Shown here: in pieces, positions 7,500 through 14,899 of the stretch
Position numbering within the stretch: position 1 is the first letter of the stretch
Layout: the number at the start of each line of letters is the position of its first letter
Assembly (NCBI GenBank): GCA_946042285.1
Contig: CAMGDK010000004.1
Coordinates: 1 to 29,370 of the forward strand
Direction of reading: 5' to 3'
Origin: an uncultured Clostridia bacterium
Lineage (GTDB): Bacteria > Bacillota > Clostridia > Oscillospirales > Acutalibacteraceae
DNA: 29,370 nucleotides
Notes under the pieces: generated by a model
The model's input: the letters and a program-made list of their open reading frames with translations, nothing else
Told to the model about the DNA's origin: nothing
The model's database searches: none
Made by a program: the position numbers and the translations under genes

Positions 7500-10007
7500 A
7501 TGGATAAAAACGAAATTCGCTACGACAATCAAAAAATTGTTGATGTTGAAATCAGCTCGGAAATCAGAAAGGCGTTCCTTGATTATTCAATGAGCGTTAT
7601 CGTTTCCCGTGCGTTGCCTGATGTCAGGGACGGCTTGAAGCCCGTACACAGAAGAATTCTTTACGCTATGTACGACAACAACCTTTACCCGACAAACCCA
7701 TACCGTAAGTGCGCTACAACCGTCGGTGAAGTGCTCGGTCATTATCATCCGCACGGTGATGCATCTGTTTATGACGCTATGGTTAGGCTTGCACAGACCT
7801 TCTCAATGCGCCACATTCTTGTTGACGGTCACGGCAACTTCGGCTCAATCGACGGCGATCCTGCCGCTGCTTACCGTTACACAGAGTCAAGGCTGAGCAA
7901 GATTTCAATGAAAATGCTTGAGGACATCAAAAAGGACACTGTTGATTTTGCTCCTAACTTTGACGACAGCTCAACCGAGCCTACCGTTTTGCCTGCACGC
8001 TTCCCTAACCTTTTGGTTAACGGCTCGTCGGGTATCGCAGTAGGTATGGCTACAAACATTCCGCCTCACAACATGCGTGAGGTTGTTGAGGGTATGTGCT
8101 GTCTTGTTGATAATCCGGATGCTACTCTTGAGGAGCTTATGGAGCATATCAAGGGTCCCGATTTCCCGACATGCGGTATCATCATGGGTACTCGCGGAAT
8201 TAAAGAGGCTTATGCAACAGGCAGAGGCAAAATCTATGTTCGTGCAAAGGCAGAGATAATTGAGGCAAGGGGCGACCGCTTCAAAATCGTTGTAACGGAA
8301 ATTCCTTACGGCGTTAACAAGGCAAGACTCATCACAAGAATTGCAGAGCTTGTTAAGGAAAAGAGGCTTGAGGGCGTTGCCGATGTTCAGGACTACTCCG
8401 ACCGTAAGGGCATGCATATTGAGATTACCGTTAAGCGTGACGCCAACGCACAGGTTGTACTTAACAATCTCTACAAAATGACAGACATGCAGGTTACCTT
8501 CGGCGCAATCCTTCTTGCGCTTGACGACGGCGTGCCAAAGGTGCTTACTCTTAAGCAAATACTTGAAAAATATATTGCCTTCCAAAAGGAAATTGTTACA
8601 AGAAGGACTCGCTTTGATTTGAACAAGGCGCAGGAAAGAGCTCATATTTTAGAGGGACTTGCAAAGGCTATCGACATTGTTGACGAGGTTATCGCAACAA
8701 TCCGTGCCTGCAAGGGCGGTCAGGCTGAGGCTAAGCAGGCTATCATGGACAAATTCGGCTTTGACGATCCGCAATCAAGTGCAATCGTCGCTTACCGTCT
8801 CGGTCAGCTTGCCGGACTTGAGATTGAAAAAATCATGAACGAGCTTGACGAGCTTCATGAGAAAATCAGGGACTTCACCGATATTCTTCAAAATGAGCAG
8901 AGAATTTGCGATATTGTTAAGGAGGAGTCGAGAGCCGTTGCAGAAAAATTCGGCGACGACAGACGAACAGAGATTTCTGCATTCACGGGCGATGTTGAGG
9001 ACGAGGACCTTATTCCTGTTGAGGAGTGTATCCTTACATTAACGGAGCGTGGCTACATCAAGCGCCAAACGGTTGACACCTACAAGGCTCAAAACCGCGG
9101 CGGTAAAGGCATAATGGGTATGACAAGAAGAGAAGAGGATGTCGCAAAGACAATGTTCTCATGCTCTACTCACGACTTTGTTCTTATGTTTACAAACAAG
9201 GGCAAGGTGTTCAAGATGAAGGGATACGAAATTCCGGAGTCGTCAAGGACAAGCAAGGGCATCAATGTTGTCAACCTTCTTCCGCTTGAAAACGACGAGA
9301 GCATCAGCGCAATGGTTCGTGTGCCTAAGGAGGAGGAGAGAAACTATCTCTGCATGGTTACACGCAACGGCGTTATCAAGAGAAGCTCACTCGACGACTA
9401 TAAAAATATAAGAAAAACAGGTATCATCGCTATCAATCTTGACGAAAACGATGAATTAAGCTGGGTTGACATTACAGACGGTAACAGAAAGCTTGTTGTT
9501 GCTACTCACAACGGCATGAGCATTTGCTTTGAGGAGAGCGACGCAAGGCTCATCGGCAGAACTGCACGCGGTGTTAAGGCTATCACTCTTGCAGACGGTG
9601 ACTATGTTGTAGGCTTTGCCGTTGAGCGTGAGGGCTATCAGCTGCTCACCGTTTCCGAAACAGGCTACGGCAGAAAGAGCGACTATACGGATTACACCGT
9701 TCAGCACCGTGGCGGTAAAGGACTTATCAACTACCGTACAGAAAAATTCGGCAAGGTTGCAATGATTGCTCCTGTTTGCGACGACAACGATGTTATCATG
9801 ATTACATCCGACGGCGTAATTATTCGTACTCACGCAGACCAGATTTCCTCATTCCAGCGTCCGTCAAAGGGTGTTCGTGTTATGAAGGTTAAGGAAAACG
9901 AAAGACTCGCTACCCTCTCAATCGTTGACAGACTCGACGAGGAGGAGCTTGACGAGGCAGACGAACAGGGCGAGGATGACGCTACTGCAACAGAAATAAC
10001 AGACTAA
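7500..10007 (+). CDS. gyrA: DNA gyrase subunit A
   Basis: GyrA cuts and rejoins DNA and wraps it for negative supercoiling. The 835-aa protein has the winged-helix/tower region, catalytic Tyr127 (context YRYTE), and a C-terminal beta-pinwheel with a GyrA-box-like NRGGKGIMGM, which identifies gyrase rather than topoisomerase IV. CGGAGG precedes the ATG. In the quinolone-determining region the sequence is HPHGDASVYD: Ala88 occupies the E. coli Ser83 position and Asp92 the Asp87 position. The tail is acidic. No clear terminator follows; a 142-nt gap leads to the LCP gene. Confidence 0.97.
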   Translation: MDKNEIRYDNQKIVDVEISSEIRKAFLDYSMSVIVSRALPDVRDGLKPVHRRILYAMYDNNLYPTNPYRKCATTVGEVLGHYHPHGDASVYDAMVRLAQTFSMRHILVDGHGNFGSIDGDPAAAYRYTESRLSKISMKMLEDIKKDTVDFAPNFDDSSTEPTVLPARFPNLLVNGSSGIAVGMATNIPPHNMREVVEGMCCLVDNPDATLEELMEHIKGPDFPTCGIIMGTRGIKEAYATGRGKIYVRAKAEIIEARGDRFKIVVTEIPYGVNKARLITRIAELVKEKRLEGVADVQDYSDRKGMHIEITVKRDANAQVVLNNLYKMTDMQVTFGAILLALDDGVPKVLTLKQILEKYIAFQKEIVTRRTRFDLNKAQERAHILEGLAKAIDIVDEVIATIRACKGGQAEAKQAIMDKFGFDDPQSSAIVAYRLGQLAGLEIEKIMNELDELHEKIRDFTDILQNEQRICDIVKEESRAVAEKFGDDRRTEISAFTGDVEDEDLIPVEECILTLTERGYIKRQTVDTYKAQNRGGKGIMGMTRREEDVAKTMFSCSTHDFVLMFTNKGKVFKMKGYEIPESSRTSKGINVVNLLPLENDESISAMVRVPKEEERNYLCMVTRNGVIKRSSLDDYKNIRKTGIIAINLDENDELSWVDITDGNRKLVVATHNGMSICFEESDARLIGRTARGVKAITLADGDYVVGFAVEREGYQLLTVSETGYGRKSDYTDYTVQHRGGKGLINYRTEKFGKVAMIAPVCDDNDVIMITSDGVIIRTHADQISSFQRPSKGVRVMKVKENERLATLSIVDRLDEEELDEADEQGEDDATATEITD

Positions 10008-10149
10008 TATTACAATAAATGTCTATTATCGACAAAAAATATTTTTGTTTACAATATTTTTATAGAATTTTTATGAGCGTTGTTATACAATAGCAGGAGT
10101 CTTAAAGGCGATTGTATCAATCGAGTGTAATGAAAAGAGGGTAAAGCCC

Positions 10150-11826
10150 ATGGAAAAGGAAACATATAATATTGATGATATTCTCAACGAGGTCAGGAAA
10201 AGGCGCGAAAGCAACGAAAGCTTTTTAAAATTCGGTGATGTTGAGGTTCCTGTCGCAAAGGAGGAGCCAAAGGACGAGCCGGAGCTAACCTTGAGTGAGG
10301 ATAACGGTGACGAGGCTGTCGATGCTCAAGTCGGCAATAGCGAGAGCGAGGCGGAATTAGTCTTGAACGAGGCAGAGCAGGACACGCCTGCCGAAGAAAA
10401 TACACAGCCGGAGAAGGTGCCGGAGCCTGAAGCAGAGGAAGAGCCTGAAGCAGAGGAAGAGCCTGAGGCAGATGAAGAGCCTGAAGCAGAGGAAGAGCCT
10501 GAGGCAGAGGAAGAGCTTGAAGCAGAGGAAGAGCTTGAAGCAGAGGAAGAGCCTGACGATGTCGTTTGCGACAATCAGGTTAAAAACGATAACAACGATC
10601 AAATGGTTGACCTGCTTGCGCTTGCACTTGAGCCTGAAAAGGAGCAGCCGCAGCCGGTAGATAATGATATGAAGAAGGACAAGGGCTCAAATAAGAAGAA
10701 AAACAAGGTATTAAAGGCAATTATTGTTACTCTTGTTGTGCTGATTATTGCAGCAGTAGTTTTCGGCATAGTTTATGCAAACGGCTTGCTTAACAAAATC
10801 ACAGGCAAGCAGGAGGCAGATCCCTACGAGATGGTTACATACTACGACGGCATGGACTTTTTGCAGGAGGACTTCCCTGCTATCGAGGAGATGTCTGCCG
10901 ATCAGATTTACAGCTACAAGGAATACCTTAAGCAGTGGTATCAAAACGGCGATCCCGTTTCCTCAACTCATGTGCTTAACATTCTTCTTATCGGCGAGGA
11001 CACAAGGGACGAAGCTATTTCCGACGCATCCCGTGCCGACTCTGCAATTATTGCAAGCATAAATATTGACACGGGTGAAATTAACCTTACATCAATCCTT
11101 CGTGACCTTTATGTTTACTTTGAGGTTGACGGCGAGGGCACGTACGGCAAGATTAACGAGTCTGCATCACGCGGAGGAATGCAGTGCTACATCAAAACTC
11201 TTGAGAGATACTACAAAATTGCAATCAACAACTATGCTGTTGTTAACTTTGCAAGCTTCCCGAAGATTATTGACGCGCTCGACGGCGTAACAATCAATAT
11301 TACATCGCGTGAAATTTACGAGATTAACAATCATCCAAAGAGATACGGCGGTGTTACAATTACACAGACCTTTGACGGCAGTGAGGGCAAGATGACTCTC
11401 AACGGCGAGCAGGCGCTTGCTTACTGCAGAATAAGAAAGATTGACTCCGACGGTGCTCGTGCCAACAGGCAAAAGACAGTGCTTAACGCTCTGTTTAAGA
11501 AGATGAAGGCATCGGGTGCAATCGACACCGTTAAGGTTGTAAATCAGCTTGCAGGCTATGTTTATACAGGCTATGAGAAAAAGGAGCTTATCGAAATCGG
11601 CAACAAGGCGCTCAAGGACGGCTGGCTCGGATATGAGGTTAAGTCAAACAATGTGCCTAAGCCGGAGAATGCAAAGGGCGGTCAAAACTTTTCCGTTGCG
11701 CCGAATAATTGGATTTGGCTTGCGGATATTCCAAAGGATGCCTACGAGCTTCAAACACAGATTTACGGCAAATCAAACATCAAGCTCAGCGAAAACAGAC
11801 CTGATTATATCGCAATGGGCAGATAA
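10150..11826 (+). CDS. LytR-CpsA-Psr (LCP) family glycopolymer ligase
   Basis: LCP enzymes move teichoic-acid or polysaccharide chains from undecaprenyl carriers onto peptidoglycan outside the membrane. This 558-aa protein has a long cytoplasmic N-terminus (1-180), one membrane helix (about 187-210) after a Lys-rich stretch, then the extracellular LCP domain (about 275-450). Seen there are NILLIGEDTRDEA, the acidic/basic pair in DASRADSAI, LTSILRDLYV, KINESAS and ALAYCRIRKID followed by ANRQKTVLN. The N-terminus is unusually acidic and holds seven EPEAEE-type repeats (92-133), plus a conserved-looking opening YNIDDILNEVRKRRE. It stands alone, with a strong terminator behind it. It may attach the glycan made by the minus-strand cluster, but this is a guess. 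Confidence 0.9.
   Translation: MEKETYNIDDILNEVRKRRESNESFLKFGDVEVPVAKEEPKDEPELTLSEDNGDEAVDAQVGNSESEAELVLNEAEQDTPAEENTQPEKVPEPEAEEEPEAEEEPEADEEPEAEEEPEAEEELEAEEELEAEEEPDDVVCDNQVKNDNNDQMVDLLALALEPEKEQPQPVDNDMKKDKGSNKKKNKVLKAIIVTLVVLIIAAVVFGIVYANGLLNKITGKQEADPYEMVTYYDGMDFLQEDFPAIEEMSADQIYSYKEYLKQWYQNGDPVSSTHVLNILLIGEDTRDEAISDASRADSAIIASINIDTGEINLTSILRDLYVYFEVDGEGTYGKINESASRGGMQCYIKTLERYYKIAINNYAVVNFASFPKIIDALDGVTINITSREIYEINNHPKRYGGVTITQTFDGSEGKMTLNGEQALAYCRIRKIDSDGARANRQKTVLNALFKKMKASGAIDTVKVVNQLAGYVYTGYEKKELIEIGNKALKDGWLGYEVKSNNVPKPENAKGGQNFSVAPNNWIWLADIPKDAYELQTQIYGKSNIKLSENRPDYIAMGR
10423..10548 (+). repeat. Tandem 18-nt repeat inside the LCP gene (7 copies)
   Basis: Seven back-to-back copies of an 18-nt unit, GAGCCTGAAGCAGAGGAA and close variants, encode EPEAEE, EPEADE or ELEAEE. 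Units 1, 2 and 4 are identical, and units 6 and 7 are identical to each other. In-frame change in copy number would not break the protein, so this may vary between strains or be miscounted in assembly. Confidence 0.95.
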
Positions 11827-11843
11827 GCAGATAAAATTTTCTG

Positions 11844-11870
11844 AAAGACAGGCGCACGCCTGTCTTTTTT
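11844..11870 (+). terminator. Rho-independent terminator after the LCP gene
   Basis: A perfect 10-bp stem, AAAGACAGGC / GCCTGTCTTT, with a GCAC loop runs into six T (11865-11870). It begins 17 nt past the LCP stop codon. Confidence 0.93.
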
Positions 11871-11945
11871 GTTGTAGTTAATCATCACACAAAACACTAC
11901 ATGTTGTATGTAATTGTTACAATTATCAATAATATAAAATTTTTG

Positions 11946-11975
11946 TTGACAAGCATTGCTTATATAATATATAAT
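11946..11975 (+). promoter_or_regulatory. Promoter of the rpmH operon
   Basis: A perfect -35 TTGACA (11946-11951) and perfect -10 TATAAT (11970-11975) are separated by 18 bp in an A/T-rich stretch. The predicted transcription start is near 11982, which leaves a leader of about 115 nt before rpmH. This is the best sigma-A promoter in the window and suits a highly expressed ribosomal protein. Confidence 0.9.
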
Positions 11976-12030
11976 ATCTACCGATATTGTGGAGTTGTAT
12001 CACTATATACAGCTTTAGTCAATAATTTGC

Positions 12031-12048
12031 CTGCACTATACCGTGCAG
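12031..12048 (+). promoter_or_regulatory. Stem-loop in the rpmH leader
   Basis: A perfect 6-bp stem CTGCAC / GTGCAG with loop TATACC lies in the leader between the promoter and rpmH. A weaker A/T-rich hairpin follows at about 12062-12082 (AAGAC...GTCTT), just before the ribosome binding site. No T run follows the first stem, so it is not a simple terminator. A regulatory role is possible but unproven. Confidence 0.45.
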
Positions 12049-12097
12049 AGAATATAAAGATTAAGACAAGTTTAGTCTTTAGAATGGAGTGAAAAGA

Positions 12098-12232
12098 ATG
12101 AAGAGAACTTTCCAGCCTAAGAAGAGACACGCTCAGAAGGTACACGGTTTCAGAAAGAGAATGTCAACAAAGAACGGCAGAAAGGTACTTGCTCGCCGCA
12201 GAGCAAAGGGAAGAAAGACACTTTCTTACTAA
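12098..12232 (+). CDS. rpmH: Large ribosomal subunit protein bL34
   Basis: This is a 44-aa, very basic protein with the standard L34 sequence: it opens MKRTFQPKKRHAQKVHGFR, continues RMSTKNGRKVLARRRAKGRK and ends TLSY, full family length. GGAG (12086-12089) lies at proper distance. It is the first gene behind the strong promoter at 11946 and is followed by rnpA, the near-universal bacterial order. L34 is part of the 50S subunit near the 23S rRNA core. Confidence 0.98.
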   Translation: MKRTFQPKKRHAQKVHGFRKRMSTKNGRKVLARRRAKGRKTLSY

Positions 12233-12256
12233 AAATTAGGAATATGGTGACCTTTG

Positions 12257-12589
12257 GTGAAAAGCAAAACCTTAAAAGAAAACAAGGACTTTCGCAGGCT
12301 GTATTACCGCGGTAGCAGCTGCGCTTCATCATGTCTTGTAACCTATGCCGCAAAAAATCGCGCAGGCTCTGTGCGTTACGGCATTACCACAAGCAAAAAA
12401 ATCGGCGGCGCAGTTGAGCGCAACCGTTCAAAGCGAGTTATCAGGGCTGCCTTTGCCGAGCTTGAGGGCAGAGTCAAGGGCAACTGGGATTTCGTTTTTG
12501 TTGCAAGAAGCGCAACATCGCAGGTTAAAATGCAGGTAATTCTTGAGCAGATGGAGAGTCAGCTTAAGAAATTGGGTGTAATAGAGTGA
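12257..12589 (+). CDS. rnpA: Ribonuclease P protein component
   Basis: RnpA is the protein cofactor of RNase P, which removes 5' leaders from tRNA precursors. The protein is 110 aa from the GTG start, with the family signature ERNRSKRVIRAAF near residues 54-66 preceded by YGITTSKKIGGAV. An in-frame stop at 12248-12250 limits the start to TTG 12254 or GTG 12257. I prefer GTG because GGTGA (12246-12250) gives 6-nt spacing. The gene lies 24 nt after rpmH, and its stop overlaps the yidD start by 4 nt. Confidence 0.95.
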   Translation: MKSKTLKENKDFRRLYYRGSSCASSCLVTYAAKNRAGSVRYGITTSKKIGGAVERNRSKRVIRAAFAELEGRVKGNWDFVFVARSATSQVKMQVILEQMESQLKKLGVIE

Positions 12590-12843
12590 GAGCGTTTATC
12601 AAAAGGGTGCTGATTTTTTTAATCAGGACATATCAAATGACAATAAGCCCTCGCTTTTCACACGGCAGCTGTCGCTATCAGCCGACCTGCTCGCAGTATG
12701 CGCTTGAGGCTATCGAGGTTCACGGAATTTTTAAGGGATTGGCACTCGCCGCATGGAGAATCATGAGGTGTAACCCGTTTTGTAAGGGCGGGTGGGACCC
12801 TGTGCCTCCGCCGTCACCGAAAAAAACTAAAGAGGACAAGTAA
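12586..12843 (+). CDS. yidD: Membrane protein insertion efficiency factor YidD
   Basis: This is an 85-aa protein with the YidD pattern: an amphipathic N-terminus, then TISPRFSHGSCRYQPTCSQY, EAIEVHGIFKG, and RIMRCNPFCKGGWDPVPPP. The conserved cysteines are all present. It begins with GTG overlapping the rnpA stop by 4 nt, with GGGTG (12574-12578) as a likely ribosome binding site. YidD sits on the inner membrane face and is thought to assist YidC, which follows with a one-base overlap. Confidence 0.95.
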   Translation: MRAFIKRVLIFLIRTYQMTISPRFSHGSCRYQPTCSQYALEAIEVHGIFKGLALAAWRIMRCNPFCKGGWDPVPPPSPKKTKEDK

Positions 12844-13850
12844 TGAACAGTATTTTACTCGCTGCCACCGTGTCAAACGGTGTAGCCTTGTTCAAGCCGC
12901 TTTACTGGGCATTCGGTAAGTGCATGGAGTTTTTGCTTTCCGTTTTGGGAAATCAATACTTTCTTGCAATCGTAATCTTCACATTCGTTACAAGATTGCT
13001 TCTTTTACCGCTCAATATAAAGCAGCAAAAGACAATGGCGAAAACCACAAGGCTTCAGCCTAAAATACAGAAAATTCAAAAGAAGTACCCTGACCCGAGA
13101 GACAGAAATAAGCTTAACGAGGAAATGCAGGCGCTTTATGCGCGTGAGGGCCACAACCCGATGCAGATGGGCTGCGGACCGATGCTTTTCCAGATGGTGT
13201 TCCTTATGGGTATCATCGGTATCATTTACTACCCTATTTCTTATGTTATCGGCGTTAGCGACTTTGTAGATCAGTCAAGCAGGATTTTAGACATTATCTT
13301 GCCGATGTATCGCGAGATTATCGGCGATCCCGATGCAAAAATCACATATCTTCAGCTCAACATTATTGAGCATTTTGACGCATACAAAGAGGTGCTTCAG
13401 GCAGAATTTCCAAAGATGTTTACAGACTCTGTTTGCGCACAGATTCACGATTTCAGAGAGGGCATGTTCCTTATTAAAGGTCTTGACATGACTGCTGTTC
13501 CGCACTGGAAGGACGGCATTATTGTTATCATCCCTATCCTCTGTCTTGTAACATCACTTGGTTCAAGCCTTATCTCAACATGGATTCAAAAGAAGAATAA
13601 TCCTGCCGCAAGTCAGCAGATGGGACAGATGGCTATGATGATGCTCATGATGCCGTTTTTCTCATTCTACATTTCGTTTAAGGTTACTGCAGCAGTCGGC
13701 TTTTATTGGATTATTTCAAACATTGTTGCAATTTTGCAGCAGCTTTATATCTTCAAGGTGTTCCCGCCAAGGAAGACTCAGGCAAGAAACATGATTGAGA
13801 ACACTATTGAGCGTCGCTCAAGAGAAGAAAACATTAAGAAAATCAAATAA
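12843..13850 (+). CDS. yidC: Membrane protein insertase YidC/OxaA
   Basis: YidC inserts membrane proteins alone or with SecYEG. The 335-aa protein has about five membrane helices. The substrate-groove arginine is Arg51, within IFTFVTRLLLLPL; the basic cytoplasmic hairpin MAKTTRLQPKIQKIQKKYP follows. A long loop (about residues 135-225) separates the second and third helices and is bigger than in B. subtilis SpoIIIJ. No lipoprotein lipobox is seen at the N-terminus, unlike many Firmicute YidC proteins. The C-terminus is basic. It shares a base with yidD and is followed 15 nt later by jag, its usual partner. Confidence 0.95.
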   Translation: MNSILLAATVSNGVALFKPLYWAFGKCMEFLLSVLGNQYFLAIVIFTFVTRLLLLPLNIKQQKTMAKTTRLQPKIQKIQKKYPDPRDRNKLNEEMQALYAREGHNPMQMGCGPMLFQMVFLMGIIGIIYYPISYVIGVSDFVDQSSRILDIILPMYREIIGDPDAKITYLQLNIIEHFDAYKEVLQAEFPKMFTDSVCAQIHDFREGMFLIKGLDMTAVPHWKDGIIVIIPILCLVTSLGSSLISTWIQKKNNPAASQQMGQMAMMMLMMPFFSFYISFKVTAAVGFYWIISNIVAILQQLYIFKVFPPRKTQARNMIENTIERRSREENIKKIK

Positions 13851-13865
13851 TTATCGGAGGATAAT

Positions 13866-14816
13866 ATGATAAAGGAATTTATCGGTACCGGTAAAACAAT
13901 AGACGAGGCAACCGCTGCGGCAAAGCTTGGCCTTAACGCTCCCGAAACGGCAGATGTTAAGATTGAAGTTGTCGCTATGCCGGAGAAGAAGAGATTTTTC
14001 GGTCTTTTCGGCGGTGCGGATGCTCAGGTCAAGGCAAGCTACGACGACGGCAAAAAGGAAAAGAAGCCTCAGCCTTCAAAAAAGAAGGCAGCCGCAAAGG
14101 AGCCTGCCAAGAAAAAGCCTGTTGAAAAGCAGAGCGCTCCTGCTAAAAAGGAGGCTCCTGCACAGCCAAAGGCTCAAAAGCCCGAGACTGACAAGCCGGA
14201 GGATATTATTACAGAAAAGGACATTAATCTTGACAATGCGTGTGCATATCTTAAGTCAATGATTGATGCTATGAAGGTAGAGGATGCCAAGGTTACAGCC
14301 GAGGTTGTTGACGGTACGGTTCAAATGACTGTTGAGTGCGAGGATTACGGCATCATCATCGGGCGCAGAGGTGAAACACTTGATGCGCTCCAATACCTTA
14401 CAAGTCTTGCAATTAAGAACGAAACAAGCAAGTATGTAAGAGTTACTCTTAATGTCGGCGATTACCGCGACAAGAGAGAGGCTACACTCAAGGCACTTGC
14501 AAGGAAGAATGCTATGTTTGTTTTAAGAACAGGCAGGCGCTATACCTTTGAGCCAATGAATCCTTATGAGAGAAGGATTCTCCATACCGCAGTTCAGGAA
14601 ATCGACGGAGTTATTTCACGCTCTGTCGGTTCAGGCTTGGACCGCAAGGTTATCATTGAGCCGGAGGGCGGTGTTAAGCCTCAAGGCAGACGAGGCTCAA
14701 GCCGTGGCAGACGCTCTGACTATTCAAAAAATACAGAGCCTACTCCAAGCAGAGAAAAGCATGTTGACCGTGCAGATATGCCAAAGTTCGGCAAGATTGA
14801 GGTTAACAGGGACTAA
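13866..14816 (+). CDS. jag: Jag/KhpB RNA-binding protein
   Basis: KhpB (Jag) is an RNA-binding protein tied to cell-wall synthesis and division in Firmicutes. The 316-aa protein shows the three known parts: an N-terminal Jag_N domain (1-60, with KKRFFGLFGG), a Lys/Pro/Ala-rich linker (about 61-115), a KH domain with the loop IGRRGE (165-170), and an R3H domain with Arg236-x3-His240. A basic Arg/Ser-rich tail follows. CGGAGG precedes the start. It is followed by a stem-loop and then mnmE. Confidence 0.95.
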   Translation: MIKEFIGTGKTIDEATAAAKLGLNAPETADVKIEVVAMPEKKRFFGLFGGADAQVKASYDDGKKEKKPQPSKKKAAAKEPAKKKPVEKQSAPAKKEAPAQPKAQKPETDKPEDIITEKDINLDNACAYLKSMIDAMKVEDAKVTAEVVDGTVQMTVECEDYGIIIGRRGETLDALQYLTSLAIKNETSKYVRVTLNVGDYRDKREATLKALARKNAMFVLRTGRRYTFEPMNPYERRILHTAVQEIDGVISRSVGSGLDRKVIIEPEGGVKPQGRRGSSRGRRSDYSKNTEPTPSREKHVDRADMPKFGKIEVNRD

Positions 14817-14833
14817 TATATTAGTTTACTATC

Positions 14834-14857
14834 GGGAGGGCGTGCTTTTGCCCTCCC
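14834..14857 (+). terminator. Stem-loop between jag and mnmE
   Basis: A perfect 8-bp G/C-rich stem, GGGAGGGC / GCCCTCCC, with an 8-nt loop lies 17 nt after jag. No T run follows, so it may be a weak or partial terminator, or an mRNA-end stabiliser that splits the operon. Confidence 0.5.
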
Positions 14858-14899
14858 TATCTACTATTTATCACAAATTTACGAAAGCAGGGTGAGGAA

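Noticed and set aside
7971..8645. 224-codon reverse frame inside gyrA
   Set aside because: It is antisense to a complete, conserved gyrA and has no recognisable domain; a codon-bias shadow.
10048..10091. Promoter before the LCP gene (TTTACA...TATGAG, or TACAAT near 10086)
   Set aside because: Several A/T-rich hexamers are present but none pairs a good -35 with a good -10 at normal spacing.
10357..10602. Reverse-strand open frames of about 80 codons over the LCP repeat
   Set aside because: They are low-complexity shadows of the 18-nt repeat with no ribosome binding site or family likeness.
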